Shown here in pieces: positions 16,075-24,687 of a stretch of DNA of 64,000 nucleotides. The position numbers and the translations under genes were made by a program. Each line of letters starts with the position of its first letter. Positions within the stretch are counted from its first letter, which is position 1. This DNA is from Ruegeria sp. TM1040 (GTDB lineage Bacteria > Pseudomonadota > Alphaproteobacteria > Rhodobacterales > Rhodobacteraceae), in assembly GCF_000014065.1 (NCBI RefSeq), contig NC_008043.1:304001-368000 (forward strand). Direction: 5' to 3'. The notes under the pieces were generated by a model that was given only the letters and a program-made list of their open reading frames with translations, ran no database searches and was not told the origin of the DNA.

Positions 16075-17163
16075 ATGACCGACAGGACCCGCATAACCAT
16101 CAAGGATGTCGCCCTCGCTGCCGGATGTGGCGTCGCAACTGCGAGTCGCGTGCTGAATAAATCCGGCCCCGCCAGCGCTGAGACCCGCGCTCGTGTTGAA
16201 GATGCAGCGCGGCGCATGGGTTTTGTCTTTTCCGCGACTGGACGCGCCTTACAAAGCCGCAAGAGCATGACCGTCGGTTGCCTTATTCCGTCGCTCGCCA
16301 ACCCGGTGTTTGCGGAGGCCGTGCAGGGGGCTCAGGAAGAGTTGCGCAGCCACGGGTATCAGCTGTTGGTCGCCAGCTCCAATTACGATGACGAAACGGA
16401 CAATGACATTCTCACAACTCTCCTGAGTAAGGATGTCGACGGCCTGTTGGTGACAATGGCCGCGCCACAGGAGAGTGTGCCGCTCGCACAGGCTCGGGCG
16501 CGCGACATCCCCGTCTGCCTGATGTTTCACGACCCTCTGCCCGACTGGCCCAGCGCGCATGTGTCCAACGCGCAGGCCGCCGCAGAAGTCGCGCGCCAGT
16601 TTGCCCTCTACGGCCACGAGCGCACCGGATTTCTGGCGTTGCGATTTTCGACCTCGGACCGCTCACGCAACCGGTTTGACGGGTTTCGGGCGCAATGTGC
16701 CGCCCTCAATCTGGCCCCACCCAAGCTGATCGAGATCACCGAGACCGAAGCCAACACGCCCAGTATCCTTGCCCAGCGCCTCTCGGACCACCCGGATCTG
16801 ACCGCGATCTTTGCCTCCAATGACTTCCTGGCAATCGCCGTGCAAAAAGCCGCGCCTTTGATGGGGCGGCATGTCCCGCAGGATTTGTCGGTTGTGGGGT
16901 TCGATGGGATCGAGGTCGGGCGTTTGCTGGATCGCTCGCTTGCCACGATCGAGACCACCCCAGAGGCAATGGGTCGCCAGGCCGCACAGACGCTTTTGAC
17001 CGGACTGCAGGGCGGCGCAATGACAGAACTTGCGCCCCTGCCTTTTACTTTCCGCGCCGGGGCAACCTTGTCCGGACCCCGCGCGAAAAGCCCTGACGAC
17101 GACCGGGGTGCTGCCCAGTCGCCGTCTGTTCCCCCGTTCACGTCCAACGACAAACAAGGATGA
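16075..17163 (+). CDS. LacI-family regulator of the ABC/phosphodiesterase operon
   Basis: A 362-residue LacI/GalR repressor with helix-turn-helix ITIKDVALAAGCGVATASRVL and a periplasmic-binding-fold ligand domain (CLIPSLANPVFAEAVQG; GFDGIEVGRLLDRSLATIE). ATG 16075 is preceded by AAAAGG; the frame is open far upstream through the riboswitch but has no other plausible start. It is the first gene of a six-gene plus-strand run, ending 4 bp before the binding-protein gene, and probably controls that operon and itself through the palindrome at 16037. Confidence 0.9.
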   Translation: MTDRTRITIKDVALAAGCGVATASRVLNKSGPASAETRARVEDAARRMGFVFSATGRALQSRKSMTVGCLIPSLANPVFAEAVQGAQEELRSHGYQLLVASSNYDDETDNDILTTLLSKDVDGLLVTMAAPQESVPLAQARARDIPVCLMFHDPLPDWPSAHVSNAQAAAEVARQFALYGHERTGFLALRFSTSDRSRNRFDGFRAQCAALNLAPPKLIEITETEANTPSILAQRLSDHPDLTAIFASNDFLAIAVQKAAPLMGRHVPQDLSVVGFDGIEVGRLLDRSLATIETTPEAMGRQAAQTLLTGLQGGAMTELAPLPFTFRAGATLSGPRAKSPDDDRGAAQSPSVPPFTSNDKQG

Positions 17164-17167
17164 ACCC

Positions 17168-18187
17168 ATGAAACATATCGCTCTTACGGTTCTGGCTGCA
17201 ACCGCTCTTGCGGCACCGCTGACCGCGTCTTTTGCATCTTCGGCGCAGGCCGAAGACGCCATCTGCTACAATTGCCCCCCGCAATGGGCGGATTGGGCGT
17301 CCATGCTGGAGGCCATCGAGACCGAGATCGGTGTCAGCCTTCCGCATGACAACAAGAACTCCGGCCAGACATTTGCACAGCTTGTGGCTGAAAAAGACAG
17401 CCCCGTGGCAGATGTGGCCTATTACGGTGTGACCACCGGCATCAAGGCGGGCAAGGAAGGTCTGGTCGAGGCGTACAAGCCCGCAGGTTTTGACGAGATC
17501 CCGGAGGGGCTCAAAGACCCCGAAGGCAAGTGGTTCGCAGTGCATTACGGCACCATCGGGTTCTTTGTGAATGTGGACGCCCTTGGCGGCGCGCCCGTCC
17601 CGCAGTGCTTTGCAGACCTGAAAAAGCCTGCCTATCAGGGAATGGTGGGTTATCTGGATCCCTCGTCGGCCTTTGTCGGATATGCCGGGGCCGTCGCCGT
17701 CAACCTTTCCTTTGGGGGCGATCTGCAAGACTTTGACCCCGCAATCGAGTATTTTTCCGAGCTGGCAGAGAACGCACCGATCGTGCCCAAGCAGACGTCT
17801 TATGCGCGGGTCGTATCGGGAGAGATCCCGATCCTGTTTGATTACGACTTCAACGCCTATCGCGCGAAATACGAAGAAGACGGAAATTTTGAATTTGTCC
17901 TGCCCTGCGAGGGGTCGGTGCGTGTACCCTATGTCATGAGCCTCGTGGGCAATGCGCCTCACGGCGAGACCGGCAAGAAGGTTCTGGATTTCATTCTCTC
18001 TGACAAAGGGCAGGCGATCTGGACCAACGCCTATCTGCAGCCCGCGCGCCCGGTTGAGCTGCCTGCTGAGGTGGCGGAGAAATTCCTGCCCGCCAGCGAT
18101 TATGCCCGTGCACAGGCTGTGAACTATGCAGAGATGGAAAAGGCGCAGGCCGGTTTTGGCGAACGCTACCTGAACGAAGTCAAATAA
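17168..18187 (+). CDS. ABC transporter substrate-binding protein (family 1, AfuA/PhnS-like)
   Basis: A 339-residue periplasmic protein with a long signal peptide (MKHIALTVLAATALAAPLTA..., cleavage near AQA-EDA). The body resembles family 1 binding proteins for iron, 2-aminoethylphosphonate or spermidine-like ligands (VADVAYYGVTTGIKAG, HYGTIGFFVNVDALGG, DKGQAIWTNAYLQPARP). AAGGA lies 7 nt before the ATG. The neighbouring phosphodiesterase suggests a phosphodiester or phosphonate-like ligand rather than iron. The ligand cannot be read from sequence. Confidence 0.84.
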   Translation: MKHIALTVLAATALAAPLTASFASSAQAEDAICYNCPPQWADWASMLEAIETEIGVSLPHDNKNSGQTFAQLVAEKDSPVADVAYYGVTTGIKAGKEGLVEAYKPAGFDEIPEGLKDPEGKWFAVHYGTIGFFVNVDALGGAPVPQCFADLKKPAYQGMVGYLDPSSAFVGYAGAVAVNLSFGGDLQDFDPAIEYFSELAENAPIVPKQTSYARVVSGEIPILFDYDFNAYRAKYEEDGNFEFVLPCEGSVRVPYVMSLVGNAPHGETGKKVLDFILSDKGQAIWTNAYLQPARPVELPAEVAEKFLPASDYARAQAVNYAEMEKAQAGFGERYLNEVK

Positions 18188-18191
18188 TCCA

Positions 18192-18216
18192 ACACCGGGA
18201 GCGCGCGTCCCGGTGT
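18192..18216 (+). promoter_or_regulatory. Intercistronic hairpin after the binding-protein gene
   Basis: ACACCGGGA and TCCCGGTGT form a perfect 9-bp stem with a 7-nt loop, 4 nt after the binding-protein stop and about 28 nt before the first permease start. No T-run. Likely stabilises the binding-protein message. Confidence 0.62.
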
Positions 18217-18244
18217 GCTCCCGGTACTTCAGGAAAGAACTCCC

Positions 18245-19048
18245 GTGACGGCCCGTTCCTTTGGCGTTTTATGCCTCCTTCCTCTGTTGATCTTCACGCT
18301 CGCTTTTCTCGCGCTACCCTTGGTGCGCCTTGTGCTGTCCTCCTCCGAGGGCGCAGAGGGCTGGAGCGTTTATGTCAGGATGCTGCAAACCCCGCGGTAT
18401 CTCTCAGCCCTTCTGCAAACCCTTCTGGTTTCAGGCGCGGTGACTCTCGCGGCCTTGGCCGTCTCCACCACTGCAGGGCTTTTTCTGACCCGCAATCGGT
18501 TCTGGGGACGCAGTGCCCTCTTGTCGATCCTGACACTGCCCCTCGCGTTTCCCGGTGTTGTGGTCGGCTTTATGATCATCCTTCTCGGGGGTCGGCAGGG
18601 GCTGGTAAACCAGATCACCCCAAGTCACGTGGTCATTGCCTATTCCACCTTTGGGCTCTTCCTCGGCTATCTCTATTTCTCCATCCCACGGGTGCTGCTG
18701 ACCGTGATGGCCGCGGCCGAGAAGATAGATCCTGCACTGGAAGAAGCCGCGCGCAGCCTTGGCGCGCCAGCCCATCGAGTGCTCTGGGATGTACTCTTGC
18801 CAGCGCTGCGCCCAGCCATGGTCGCGGCGGGGGCGATCGCCTTTGCCACCGCCATGGGGGCCTTTGGTACTGCCTTCACCTTGGCCACGGACATCGATGT
18901 CCTGCCGATGGTGATCTACACCGAGTTCACGCTATCGGCGAATTTCGCCATGGCTTCGGCGCTCTCCATCGCATTGGGCATTGTCACATGGGGAGTCCTC
19001 TTGATTGCGCGCAGCTTTTCCGGCGGCGCGATAGCTGCAGGAGGATAA
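18245..19048 (+). CDS. ABC transporter permease 1 of the phosphodiester-type importer
   Basis: A 267-residue inner-membrane permease with about six helices. The first, LPLLIFTLAFLALPLVRLVL, lies at about 12-31, and the EAA loop is LEEAARSLGAPAHRVLWDVLLP. The start is taken as GTG 18245 because AGGAAAG lies 8 nt upstream; an in-frame start 30 bp earlier would fall at the edge of the hairpin. It pairs with the next permease, which starts 3 bp after its stop. Confidence 0.87.
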   Translation: MTARSFGVLCLLPLLIFTLAFLALPLVRLVLSSSEGAEGWSVYVRMLQTPRYLSALLQTLLVSGAVTLAALAVSTTAGLFLTRNRFWGRSALLSILTLPLAFPGVVVGFMIILLGGRQGLVNQITPSHVVIAYSTFGLFLGYLYFSIPRVLLTVMAAAEKIDPALEEAARSLGAPAHRVLWDVLLPALRPAMVAAGAIAFATAMGAFGTAFTLATDIDVLPMVIYTEFTLSANFAMASALSIALGIVTWGVLLIARSFSGGAIAAGG

Positions 19049-19051
19049 GAC

Positions 19052-19840
19052 ATGCGACGACTGCCTCATCTCTTATCACTCATGGTCACGCTGCTGGCCT
19101 GCGCCTTCTTGCTGGTGCCCACGGTGCAATCGGTGCTCGCGGGGCTGACCGCCAACTACTTCCGTGGCCTTTCTTCGGGTCTTACACTCAAATGGGTGGC
19201 TGAGGTCTGGACGCTTTATGCAGACAGTATCTTTCTCTCCATCTGGCTCGCTGTCGCATGCCTTGTGATGACGCTGATCCTGGGCGTGCCCGCAGCCTAT
19301 GCGCTGGCCCGAAATCCCGGCCGACTGTCGCGTATCCTGGAAGAGTTCATTTCCCTGCCGCTGGCCGTGCCGGGGCTGGCGCTCGCACTTGCGCTCTTGC
19401 AGCTCTACGGCGCGCAGCAGGGGTTTCGCGCGCATTGGAGCTTTATCCTTGTCGGGCATGTTCTTTACACCCTGCCCTTCATGGTGCGCGCGGTGCAGGC
19501 TGTGCTGGCTGCAATCGACCTCAAGACGCTTGAGGAAGGGGCGGCATCTCTTGGCGCAGGGCCGGCGCGGCGCTTTGTCGATATTGTGGTTCCCAACGCT
19601 CTGCCCGGTATTCTTGCCGGGAGCCTCACGGTCGTCACACTCTCTATCGGAGAGTTCAATCTCACATGGATGCTTCACACGCCGCTTTTAAAAACCCTGC
19701 CTGTAGGGCTTGCGGATTCCTACGCCTCGATGCGGCTGGAAATCGCCTCCGCCTATACACTGGTCTTTTTCGTGATGATCGTCCCGCTTCTGATGGCGAT
19801 GCAATGGGCCTCTGCCCGCGCCCAAAGGATACTGTCATGA
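19052..19840 (+). CDS. ABC transporter permease 2 of the phosphodiester-type importer
   Basis: A 262-residue permease with about six helices. The EAA loop is LEEGAASLGAGPARRFVDIVVP. The stop overlaps the ATPase start (ATGA). Together with the previous gene it forms the heterodimeric channel of a spermidine/iron/phosphonate-type importer. Confidence 0.87.
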   Translation: MRRLPHLLSLMVTLLACAFLLVPTVQSVLAGLTANYFRGLSSGLTLKWVAEVWTLYADSIFLSIWLAVACLVMTLILGVPAAYALARNPGRLSRILEEFISLPLAVPGLALALALLQLYGAQQGFRAHWSFILVGHVLYTLPFMVRAVQAVLAAIDLKTLEEGAASLGAGPARRFVDIVVPNALPGILAGSLTVVTLSIGEFNLTWMLHTPLLKTLPVGLADSYASMRLEIASAYTLVFFVMIVPLLMAMQWASARAQRILS

Positions 19841-20865
19841 CCCTTACTCTCTGCCGCGTTGCCAAAACCTATGACGATGGCACCCGCGCCCTCAATCCTA
19901 CTGATCTGGAAATTGATCCCGGCGAGATCATATCGCTCCTTGGCCCTTCGGGTTGCGGCAAGACCACCCTCCTGCGCCTCATTGCCGGGCTTGAAGTGCC
20001 GGATACAGGCGCAGAAATTCGGTTCGGGGATAAGGATGTCACCCACCTGCCCGTTGAAAAGCGCAATATCGGCATGGTGTTTCAATCCTATGCGCTGTTT
20101 CCCAACATGTCCGTGCGCGACAACATCGGGTATGGTCTCAAGATGCAGCGCCTGCCGCGGGCCGAGATCCAGCGCCGTGTCGACGAAGTCATCACTCTGT
20201 GCCGCCTGGAACCTTATGCCCACCGCGCGATCACCGCGCTCTCTGGCGGGCAACGCCAACGGGTCGCACTGGCCCGCGCATTTGCCCCACGCCCGCGCCT
20301 GATGCTGCTGGATGAGCCCCTGTCGGCGCTGGATGCCGCCCTCCGGCTGGAGCTGCGCGACGAGTTGGCCGCGCTCTTGCGCCAGTTCGGAACCACGGTG
20401 ATTTTTGTCACCCACGATCAGGACGAAGCCCTCGCCATCGCGGACCGGGTCGCAGTGATGGAGGGGGGGCATATCCGCCAGATCGGCACTCCAGAAGAGC
20501 TCTATCGCAATCCCAAATCCGCTTTCGTGGCGGAATTTGTCGGCCACGCGATGCCATTGCGCGGAGAAATTTCCGACCGGACGCTCCGTCTCCCCGGCGG
20601 TGCCCTGCCGCTGCCGCTGCCGGACAATGCCGCAAACGGTGCCGTCTATGTGCGTGCAGAAGATCTGCGCGTCGACCCCAAAGGCCCGCTCAGGGCACAG
20701 GTGGAAACTGTCACCTTCCTCGGCACCCATTACCGGCTTGGGCTCACCGGGCTGACGGATCAGCGCCTGTTTGCCCTGCACCACGGAACCTCTGCGCCCG
20801 TTGTCGGCGACACCCTACACCTGTCCATTCCGCCTGAGGCCCTGATTTGCCTCCCCCAACACTAG
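19837..20865 (+). CDS. ABC transporter ATP-binding protein of the phosphodiester-type importer
   Basis: A 342-residue PotA/FbpC-type ATPase: Walker A GPSGCGKTT, Q-loop MVFQSYALFPNMS, signature LSGGQRQR, Walker B LMLLDEPLSALD, and switch VTHDQDEAL. A C-terminal TOBE-like domain of about 100 residues follows (YVRAEDLRVDP). Its ATG overlaps the upstream permease stop. An in-frame extension upstream is shadow sequence of that permease. Confidence 0.89.
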   Translation: MTLTLCRVAKTYDDGTRALNPTDLEIDPGEIISLLGPSGCGKTTLLRLIAGLEVPDTGAEIRFGDKDVTHLPVEKRNIGMVFQSYALFPNMSVRDNIGYGLKMQRLPRAEIQRRVDEVITLCRLEPYAHRAITALSGGQRQRVALARAFAPRPRLMLLDEPLSALDAALRLELRDELAALLRQFGTTVIFVTHDQDEALAIADRVAVMEGGHIRQIGTPEELYRNPKSAFVAEFVGHAMPLRGEISDRTLRLPGGALPLPLPDNAANGAVYVRAEDLRVDPKGPLRAQVETVTFLGTHYRLGLTGLTDQRLFALHHGTSAPVVGDTLHLSIPPEALICLPQH

Positions 20866-20874
20866 AGTTTGCAC

Positions 20875-21687
20875 ATGACGTCCTTCATTCAACTCACTGA
20901 CACGCATATCGTCTCTGAAGGTTCACTCGCCTACGGGCGCTCGGATACCGCGACGGCGCTGGCGCGCGCGGTGGACACAATCAACAGCAGACTGCCGGTC
21001 CTCGATCCCGTGGACTGCGTGGTGGTGACAGGCGATCTAACGGATCACGGCAGCGCGGAGGAATATGCACATCTGCGCCAACTGCTTGCGCCATTGAACG
21101 TGCCTGTGCGGGCTATCCCCGGCAACCACGACACGCGCGAGGCCATGCGTGCAGCTTTCGCCACCGAAGATTGGATGCCTGCGTCTGGCCCAATTCAATG
21201 GCATCACGATTTTGGTCCCTTTGCGATGGTGGGCCTCGACACATTGGTTGAGGGCGCTCCCTACGGGATGGTGTGTGAGGCCGGGCTTGGGTTTCTGGCG
21301 CGTAGTCTGAAGACCACCCCAGACAAGCCGCTTGTGGTCGCCACGCATCATCCTTGGATCCCTTCGGGTATGGCAGATATGGACCGCAACAATCTGCGCA
21401 ACGGGCCCGCAATGCTGGATCTTCTGCGTGAGCATGACGCCCCGGTGCACGTAATCTCCGGCCACCTGCACCGCGCCATGAGCGCGCTCGTCGACGGGGT
21501 GCTGCATCAGGTGGCCCCCGCACCCTGCCATGCGGTGCATCTCGATCAGCGCGCAGATGCGGTAAACAGCCTTGTACTGGAGCCGGGTCAAGTGACGGTC
21601 TACAACTGGCACGACGTCACAGGCGGCCTGGTCAGCGACTTGCTTCCCATCGGAGATTATCCCGGCCCTTGGCCCTTCTATGACTGA
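20875..21687 (+). CDS. Class III metallophosphoesterase (GpdQ/CpdA-like phosphodiesterase)
   Basis: A 270-residue calcineurin-like enzyme with all metal-site motifs: DTH (Asp9, His11), GDLTDHG (Asp54), GNHD (84-86), a THHPW histidine and GHLHRA. The closest families are cyclic-nucleotide phosphodiesterase CpdA/Rv0805 and glycerophosphodiesterase GpdQ. It has no signal peptide, so it should act on substrates already imported by the operon's ABC system. ATG 20875 lies 9 bp after the ATPase stop. The likely role is to hydrolyse a phosphodiester to obtain phosphate or a carbon skeleton; the exact substrate is unknown. Confidence 0.87.
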   Translation: MTSFIQLTDTHIVSEGSLAYGRSDTATALARAVDTINSRLPVLDPVDCVVVTGDLTDHGSAEEYAHLRQLLAPLNVPVRAIPGNHDTREAMRAAFATEDWMPASGPIQWHHDFGPFAMVGLDTLVEGAPYGMVCEAGLGFLARSLKTTPDKPLVVATHHPWIPSGMADMDRNNLRNGPAMLDLLREHDAPVHVISGHLHRAMSALVDGVLHQVAPAPCHAVHLDQRADAVNSLVLEPGQVTVYNWHDVTGGLVSDLLPIGDYPGPWPFYD

Positions 21688-21712
21688 GCGTGCCCCGGCA
21701 ACCGGAGCACGC
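21688..21712. terminator. Hairpin between convergent phosphodiesterase and TRAP operons
   Basis: GCGTGC-C-CCGG, loop CAA, CCGG-A-GCACGC: 10 base pairs with one mismatch, starting directly at the phosphodiesterase stop in the 43-bp convergent gap. No T-run on either strand. Confidence 0.45.
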
Positions 21713-21730
21713 GCACAGACACGGTAGATC

Positions 21731-23014
21731 TCAGAATCCGCTGACCTCAGGAAGCCAGGTAGACAGGTTTGGTACAAATGTGATCAGCAAAAGCGCCGCG
21801 GCCAAGGCCAGAAAGAAAGGCGGCAATTCGCGGATCAGAGCGGACGGCTTCAGATGCACCGTTGAGGACACTACAAAGATCAGGCTCCCGACCGGGGGCG
21901 TGGTCAGCCCCATCGTCAGGTTCACGATCACGATGATGGCAAAATGGTTTGGGTCGATCCCAAGCGCAAAGCTGATCGGGGCCAAGATCGGGACAAGGAT
22001 CATGACGCCCGGCAACGGATCCATGAAGAGCCCGAAGGCCAGCAGCAGCAGGTTCACAGCCAACAGAAACGCCACTGGCGACAGCTCCCAGCTGATGATC
22101 GTTTCGGCGAGTTGCTGCGGGATGCCCTCGATGATCAGGACCCAGGCAAAGGCCCGCGCCGCCCCCAGGATCAACAGAACCGCCCCGGAGGTCATTGCGG
22201 CCTTGAGCGAGATGTTCGGCAGGTCACGAATCCGCAGCGAACGATAGACAAACATCCCCACAATCAGCGCATAAAATACCGCGATGACCGAGGCTTCTGT
22301 GGGCGTGAAGGCCCCAAACCTGATGCCTCCGACGATCAGGACGATCAGCGAAAGCGCAGGAAGCGCATAGACAAAAATCCGCCCGATCTCGAGGAGGGTC
22401 GGCATGACATCACCGCTCATGTAGCCACGCTTGCGGCTCACATAAGCGTTGGCGACAAGCACCATGCAGGTGATCAAGACGCCCGGCAACACCCCCGCCA
22501 TGAACAAGGACCCAACAGAGACATTCTGATCCTGCATGGCGTAGATGATCATGGTGATCGAAGGCGGGATGATGGGCCCGACTACCGCGCTGGCAATCGT
22601 GAGCGCCCCGGCATACGAGCGATCATACCCGCCTTTTTCCATCATCCGGATCATCATCGAGCCGGGTCCAGCCGCATCGGCCAAGGCGCTCCCGGAAATG
22701 CCTGCAAACATGGCGGAGCTGACCACATTGGCGTGCCCTAACCCACCTCTCAGATGCCCGACGAAGGACTGCGCCAATCGCAACAGCGCCATGGTGACGG
22801 CCCCGCCCGTCATGATCTCTGCCGCGAGGATAAAGAAAGGCACCGCCAAGAGCGGAAAACTGTCAAGGCCAGAGAACATCTCTTTGACCACAACGAGGTG
22901 CGGGTAAGACGACCCAAGGCTCAGTGCCAGAAAAACAGCGATCATCATTGCAAAGGCCACCGGCAGTCCAAGCGCCAGCAAGACAAAAAGTGCAGGGAAA
23001 AGGATCTCAGCCAT
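21731..23014 (-). CDS. TRAP transporter large permease (DctM family)
   Basis: A 427-residue protein with about 12 hydrophobic segments and DctM hallmarks (PFFILAAEIM, SAMFAGISGSALADAAGPG, PPSITMIIYA, LGLTTPPVG-type motif). It forms the sodium-driven channel of a TRAP carboxylate importer. ATG 23014 is preceded by GGAGG. It overlaps the DctQ gene by 8 bp and is last of the dctP-dctQ-dctM order. Confidence 0.92.
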   Translation of the reverse strand: MAEILFPALFVLLALGLPVAFAMMIAVFLALSLGSSYPHLVVVKEMFSGLDSFPLLAVPFFILAAEIMTGGAVTMALLRLAQSFVGHLRGGLGHANVVSSAMFAGISGSALADAAGPGSMMIRMMEKGGYDRSYAGALTIASAVVGPIIPPSITMIIYAMQDQNVSVGSLFMAGVLPGVLITCMVLVANAYVSRKRGYMSGDVMPTLLEIGRIFVYALPALSLIVLIVGGIRFGAFTPTEASVIAVFYALIVGMFVYRSLRIRDLPNISLKAAMTSGAVLLILGAARAFAWVLIIEGIPQQLAETIISWELSPVAFLLAVNLLLLAFGLFMDPLPGVMILVPILAPISFALGIDPNHFAIIVIVNLTMGLTTPPVGSLIFVVSSTVHLKPSALIRELPPFFLALAAALLLITFVPNLSTWLPEVSGF

Positions 23015-23534
23015 TTGCGCCTCCGGGCAAAGCGGTTGGCGCATCAGAAGGCTTGCCTGTGGGCTTAAAACGTCCAGCCGTGATGAACGGATGCGCTACA
23101 AGAAGCAGATGCACCATTAACAAAAGAAACCCGACGGGCATGGCCGCATAGATATAGAGAAACGGCAGGCGCAGCGCAGGCGTGACCTGATATTGCATCC
23201 TCTGCGTATATTGCAGACCGACGTGGACCATAAATCCAAAGAACAAGAGCAGCCCCAACACGATCGCTCCTCTCAAGAGCCGCTGTCCCAAGCTCGGCAA
23301 TGCGTCTTGCAGATTTGTGATCGCCACATGCCCCCCTGCGCGCAAGACAAGCCCCGCGCCGGAAAAGGTCATCCAGATCATCAGATACCGCGCGGCTTCA
23401 TCCGCCCAGGGCAGTGAGTGCCCGGTAAAATACCGCAGCGCAATATTGGCACCGACGACGGAGGTCATCGCTGCCATCAGCACCATCAGAAGGCCGCCAT
23501 TCAGCGCCACAAAGTAGTGTTCCAGCTTCTTCAT
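23007..23534 (-). CDS. TRAP transporter small permease (DctQ family)
   Basis: A 175-residue protein with four hydrophobic segments; the conserved WADEAARYLMIWMTFSGAG motif identifies DctQ. I chose ATG 23534 (MKKLEHYF) because it gives the family length and lies after the hairpin that follows the binding-protein gene. An alternative start at 23591 would overlap the upstream stop (TGATG) but would put the hairpin inside the coding region. Confidence 0.88.
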   Translation of the reverse strand: MKKLEHYFVALNGGLLMVLMAAMTSVVGANIALRYFTGHSLPWADEAARYLMIWMTFSGAGLVLRAGGHVAITNLQDALPSLGQRLLRGAIVLGLLLFFGFMVHVGLQYTQRMQYQVTPALRLPFLYIYAAMPVGFLLLMVHLLLVAHPFITAGRFKPTGKPSDAPTALPGGANG

Positions 23535-23553
23535 TTCACGCCCCCCGGGGGTA

Positions 23554-23581
23554 GACCAGCGCTGCACCAACAGCGCTGGTC
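23554..23581 (-). promoter_or_regulatory. Intercistronic hairpin between TRAP binding protein and DctQ
   Basis: GACCAGCGCTG and CAGCGCTGGTC form a perfect 11-bp stem with a 6-nt loop, 9 nt after the DctP-type stop. Same placement as the hairpins behind the other binding-protein genes of this window. Confidence 0.65.
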
Positions 23582-23590
23582 GTATGTTCA

Positions 23591-24571
23591 TCACTCAGCC
23601 GCGACGATCGATTTCACGAGATCCTCGCCATAGGTCTTGTAATAGCCCTCGTAGGCAGACTGGATTGACGCTTGGAACGCGGCTTTTTCATCGGCGCTCA
23701 GCGCGTTCACTTCCATGCCGCGTTCCTTGAGCGTTTCAACACCGCTGGCTTCGATGCCATCGACGTATCCGCGCATGGCACCCACGGCCTCGGCGGCGGC
23801 GGCTTCAAACGCAGCCTTTTGCTCGTCATTCAGACCTTCCCAGAAGGGTTTGGACACCAAGAGCATCGCAGGCGAATAAACGTGACCGGAGAGGGTCAGG
23901 TATTTCTGCACTTCGTCCAGTTTCACCGAAACGATCACCGAGAGCGGGTTTTCCTGTCCGTCGATCACCCCTTGCTGCATGGAAGAGATCACCTCGGGCC
24001 ACGCCATCGGTGTCGGCGCGGCGCCCATCGCGTTGAACGCCGCGAGGTGGACCGGGTTTTCCATTGTGCGCAGCTTCAGCCCCTGAACGTCGGCAGGAGT
24101 GTTGATTGCATTACGGTTGTTGGTGATATGGCGAAAGCCCTGCTCGCCCCATGCCAGCGCATGCAGGCCAACAGCGTCAAACTTTTCAAGGATGTCCTGA
24201 CCGATGGGGCCGTCGAGCACCGAGCGGGCGTGGCCAAGATCCCGGAACAGGAACGGGATGTCGAAAACACCAGTTTCAGGGACAAAGTTGGCCAGCGTGC
24301 CGGAAGACACGATGGTGACTTCCACGGTGCCAAGCTGCAGGCCCTCGATCACATCGCGCTCACCGCCCAGACCGGACGACGGGAAATGCGTGAAGCTGAA
24401 ATCCTCACCGGTCTGCTCCAGCACAACCTCTTCGAATGTCTTGGCAGCCACGCCGTAATGGCTGTCCTCTGCCAGTGCATAGCCAATCTTGATCTCGGTC
24501 TGTGCGGCCAGCGGAACGGCAAAGGCAAAGCTGGCACCTGCGGCCAGGAGACTGCGGGAAAAAACGGTCAT
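23591..24571 (-). CDS. TRAP transporter substrate-binding protein (DctP family)
   Basis: A 326-residue periplasmic protein with a signal peptide (MTVFSRSLLAAGASFAFAVP, cleavage near LAAQ) and DctP features: KIGYALAEDSHYGVAAKTFEE, the conserved Arg in LKLRTMENP that binds a ligand carboxylate, and ISSMQQGVIDGQENPLS. It captures an organic acid, probably a sugar acid or hydroxy acid given the dehydrogenases nearby. It is first in the transporter operon on the minus strand. Confidence 0.92.
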   Translation of the reverse strand: MTVFSRSLLAAGASFAFAVPLAAQTEIKIGYALAEDSHYGVAAKTFEEVVLEQTGEDFSFTHFPSSGLGGERDVIEGLQLGTVEVTIVSSGTLANFVPETGVFDIPFLFRDLGHARSVLDGPIGQDILEKFDAVGLHALAWGEQGFRHITNNRNAINTPADVQGLKLRTMENPVHLAAFNAMGAAPTPMAWPEVISSMQQGVIDGQENPLSVIVSVKLDEVQKYLTLSGHVYSPAMLLVSKPFWEGLNDEQKAAFEAAAAEAVGAMRGYVDGIEASGVETLKERGMEVNALSADEKAAFQASIQSAYEGYYKTYGEDLVKSIVAAE

Positions 24572-24687
24572 GGTAATCCTCTCTAGTGTTGGTCCATGGT
24601 TTTGAAATAAGGGGGCTTTTCACAAGCTCCCCCAGCCTGCACGTCACAAACATGCAGGGTTAAACATCGGTCAGCCGTGTGGCTGCC

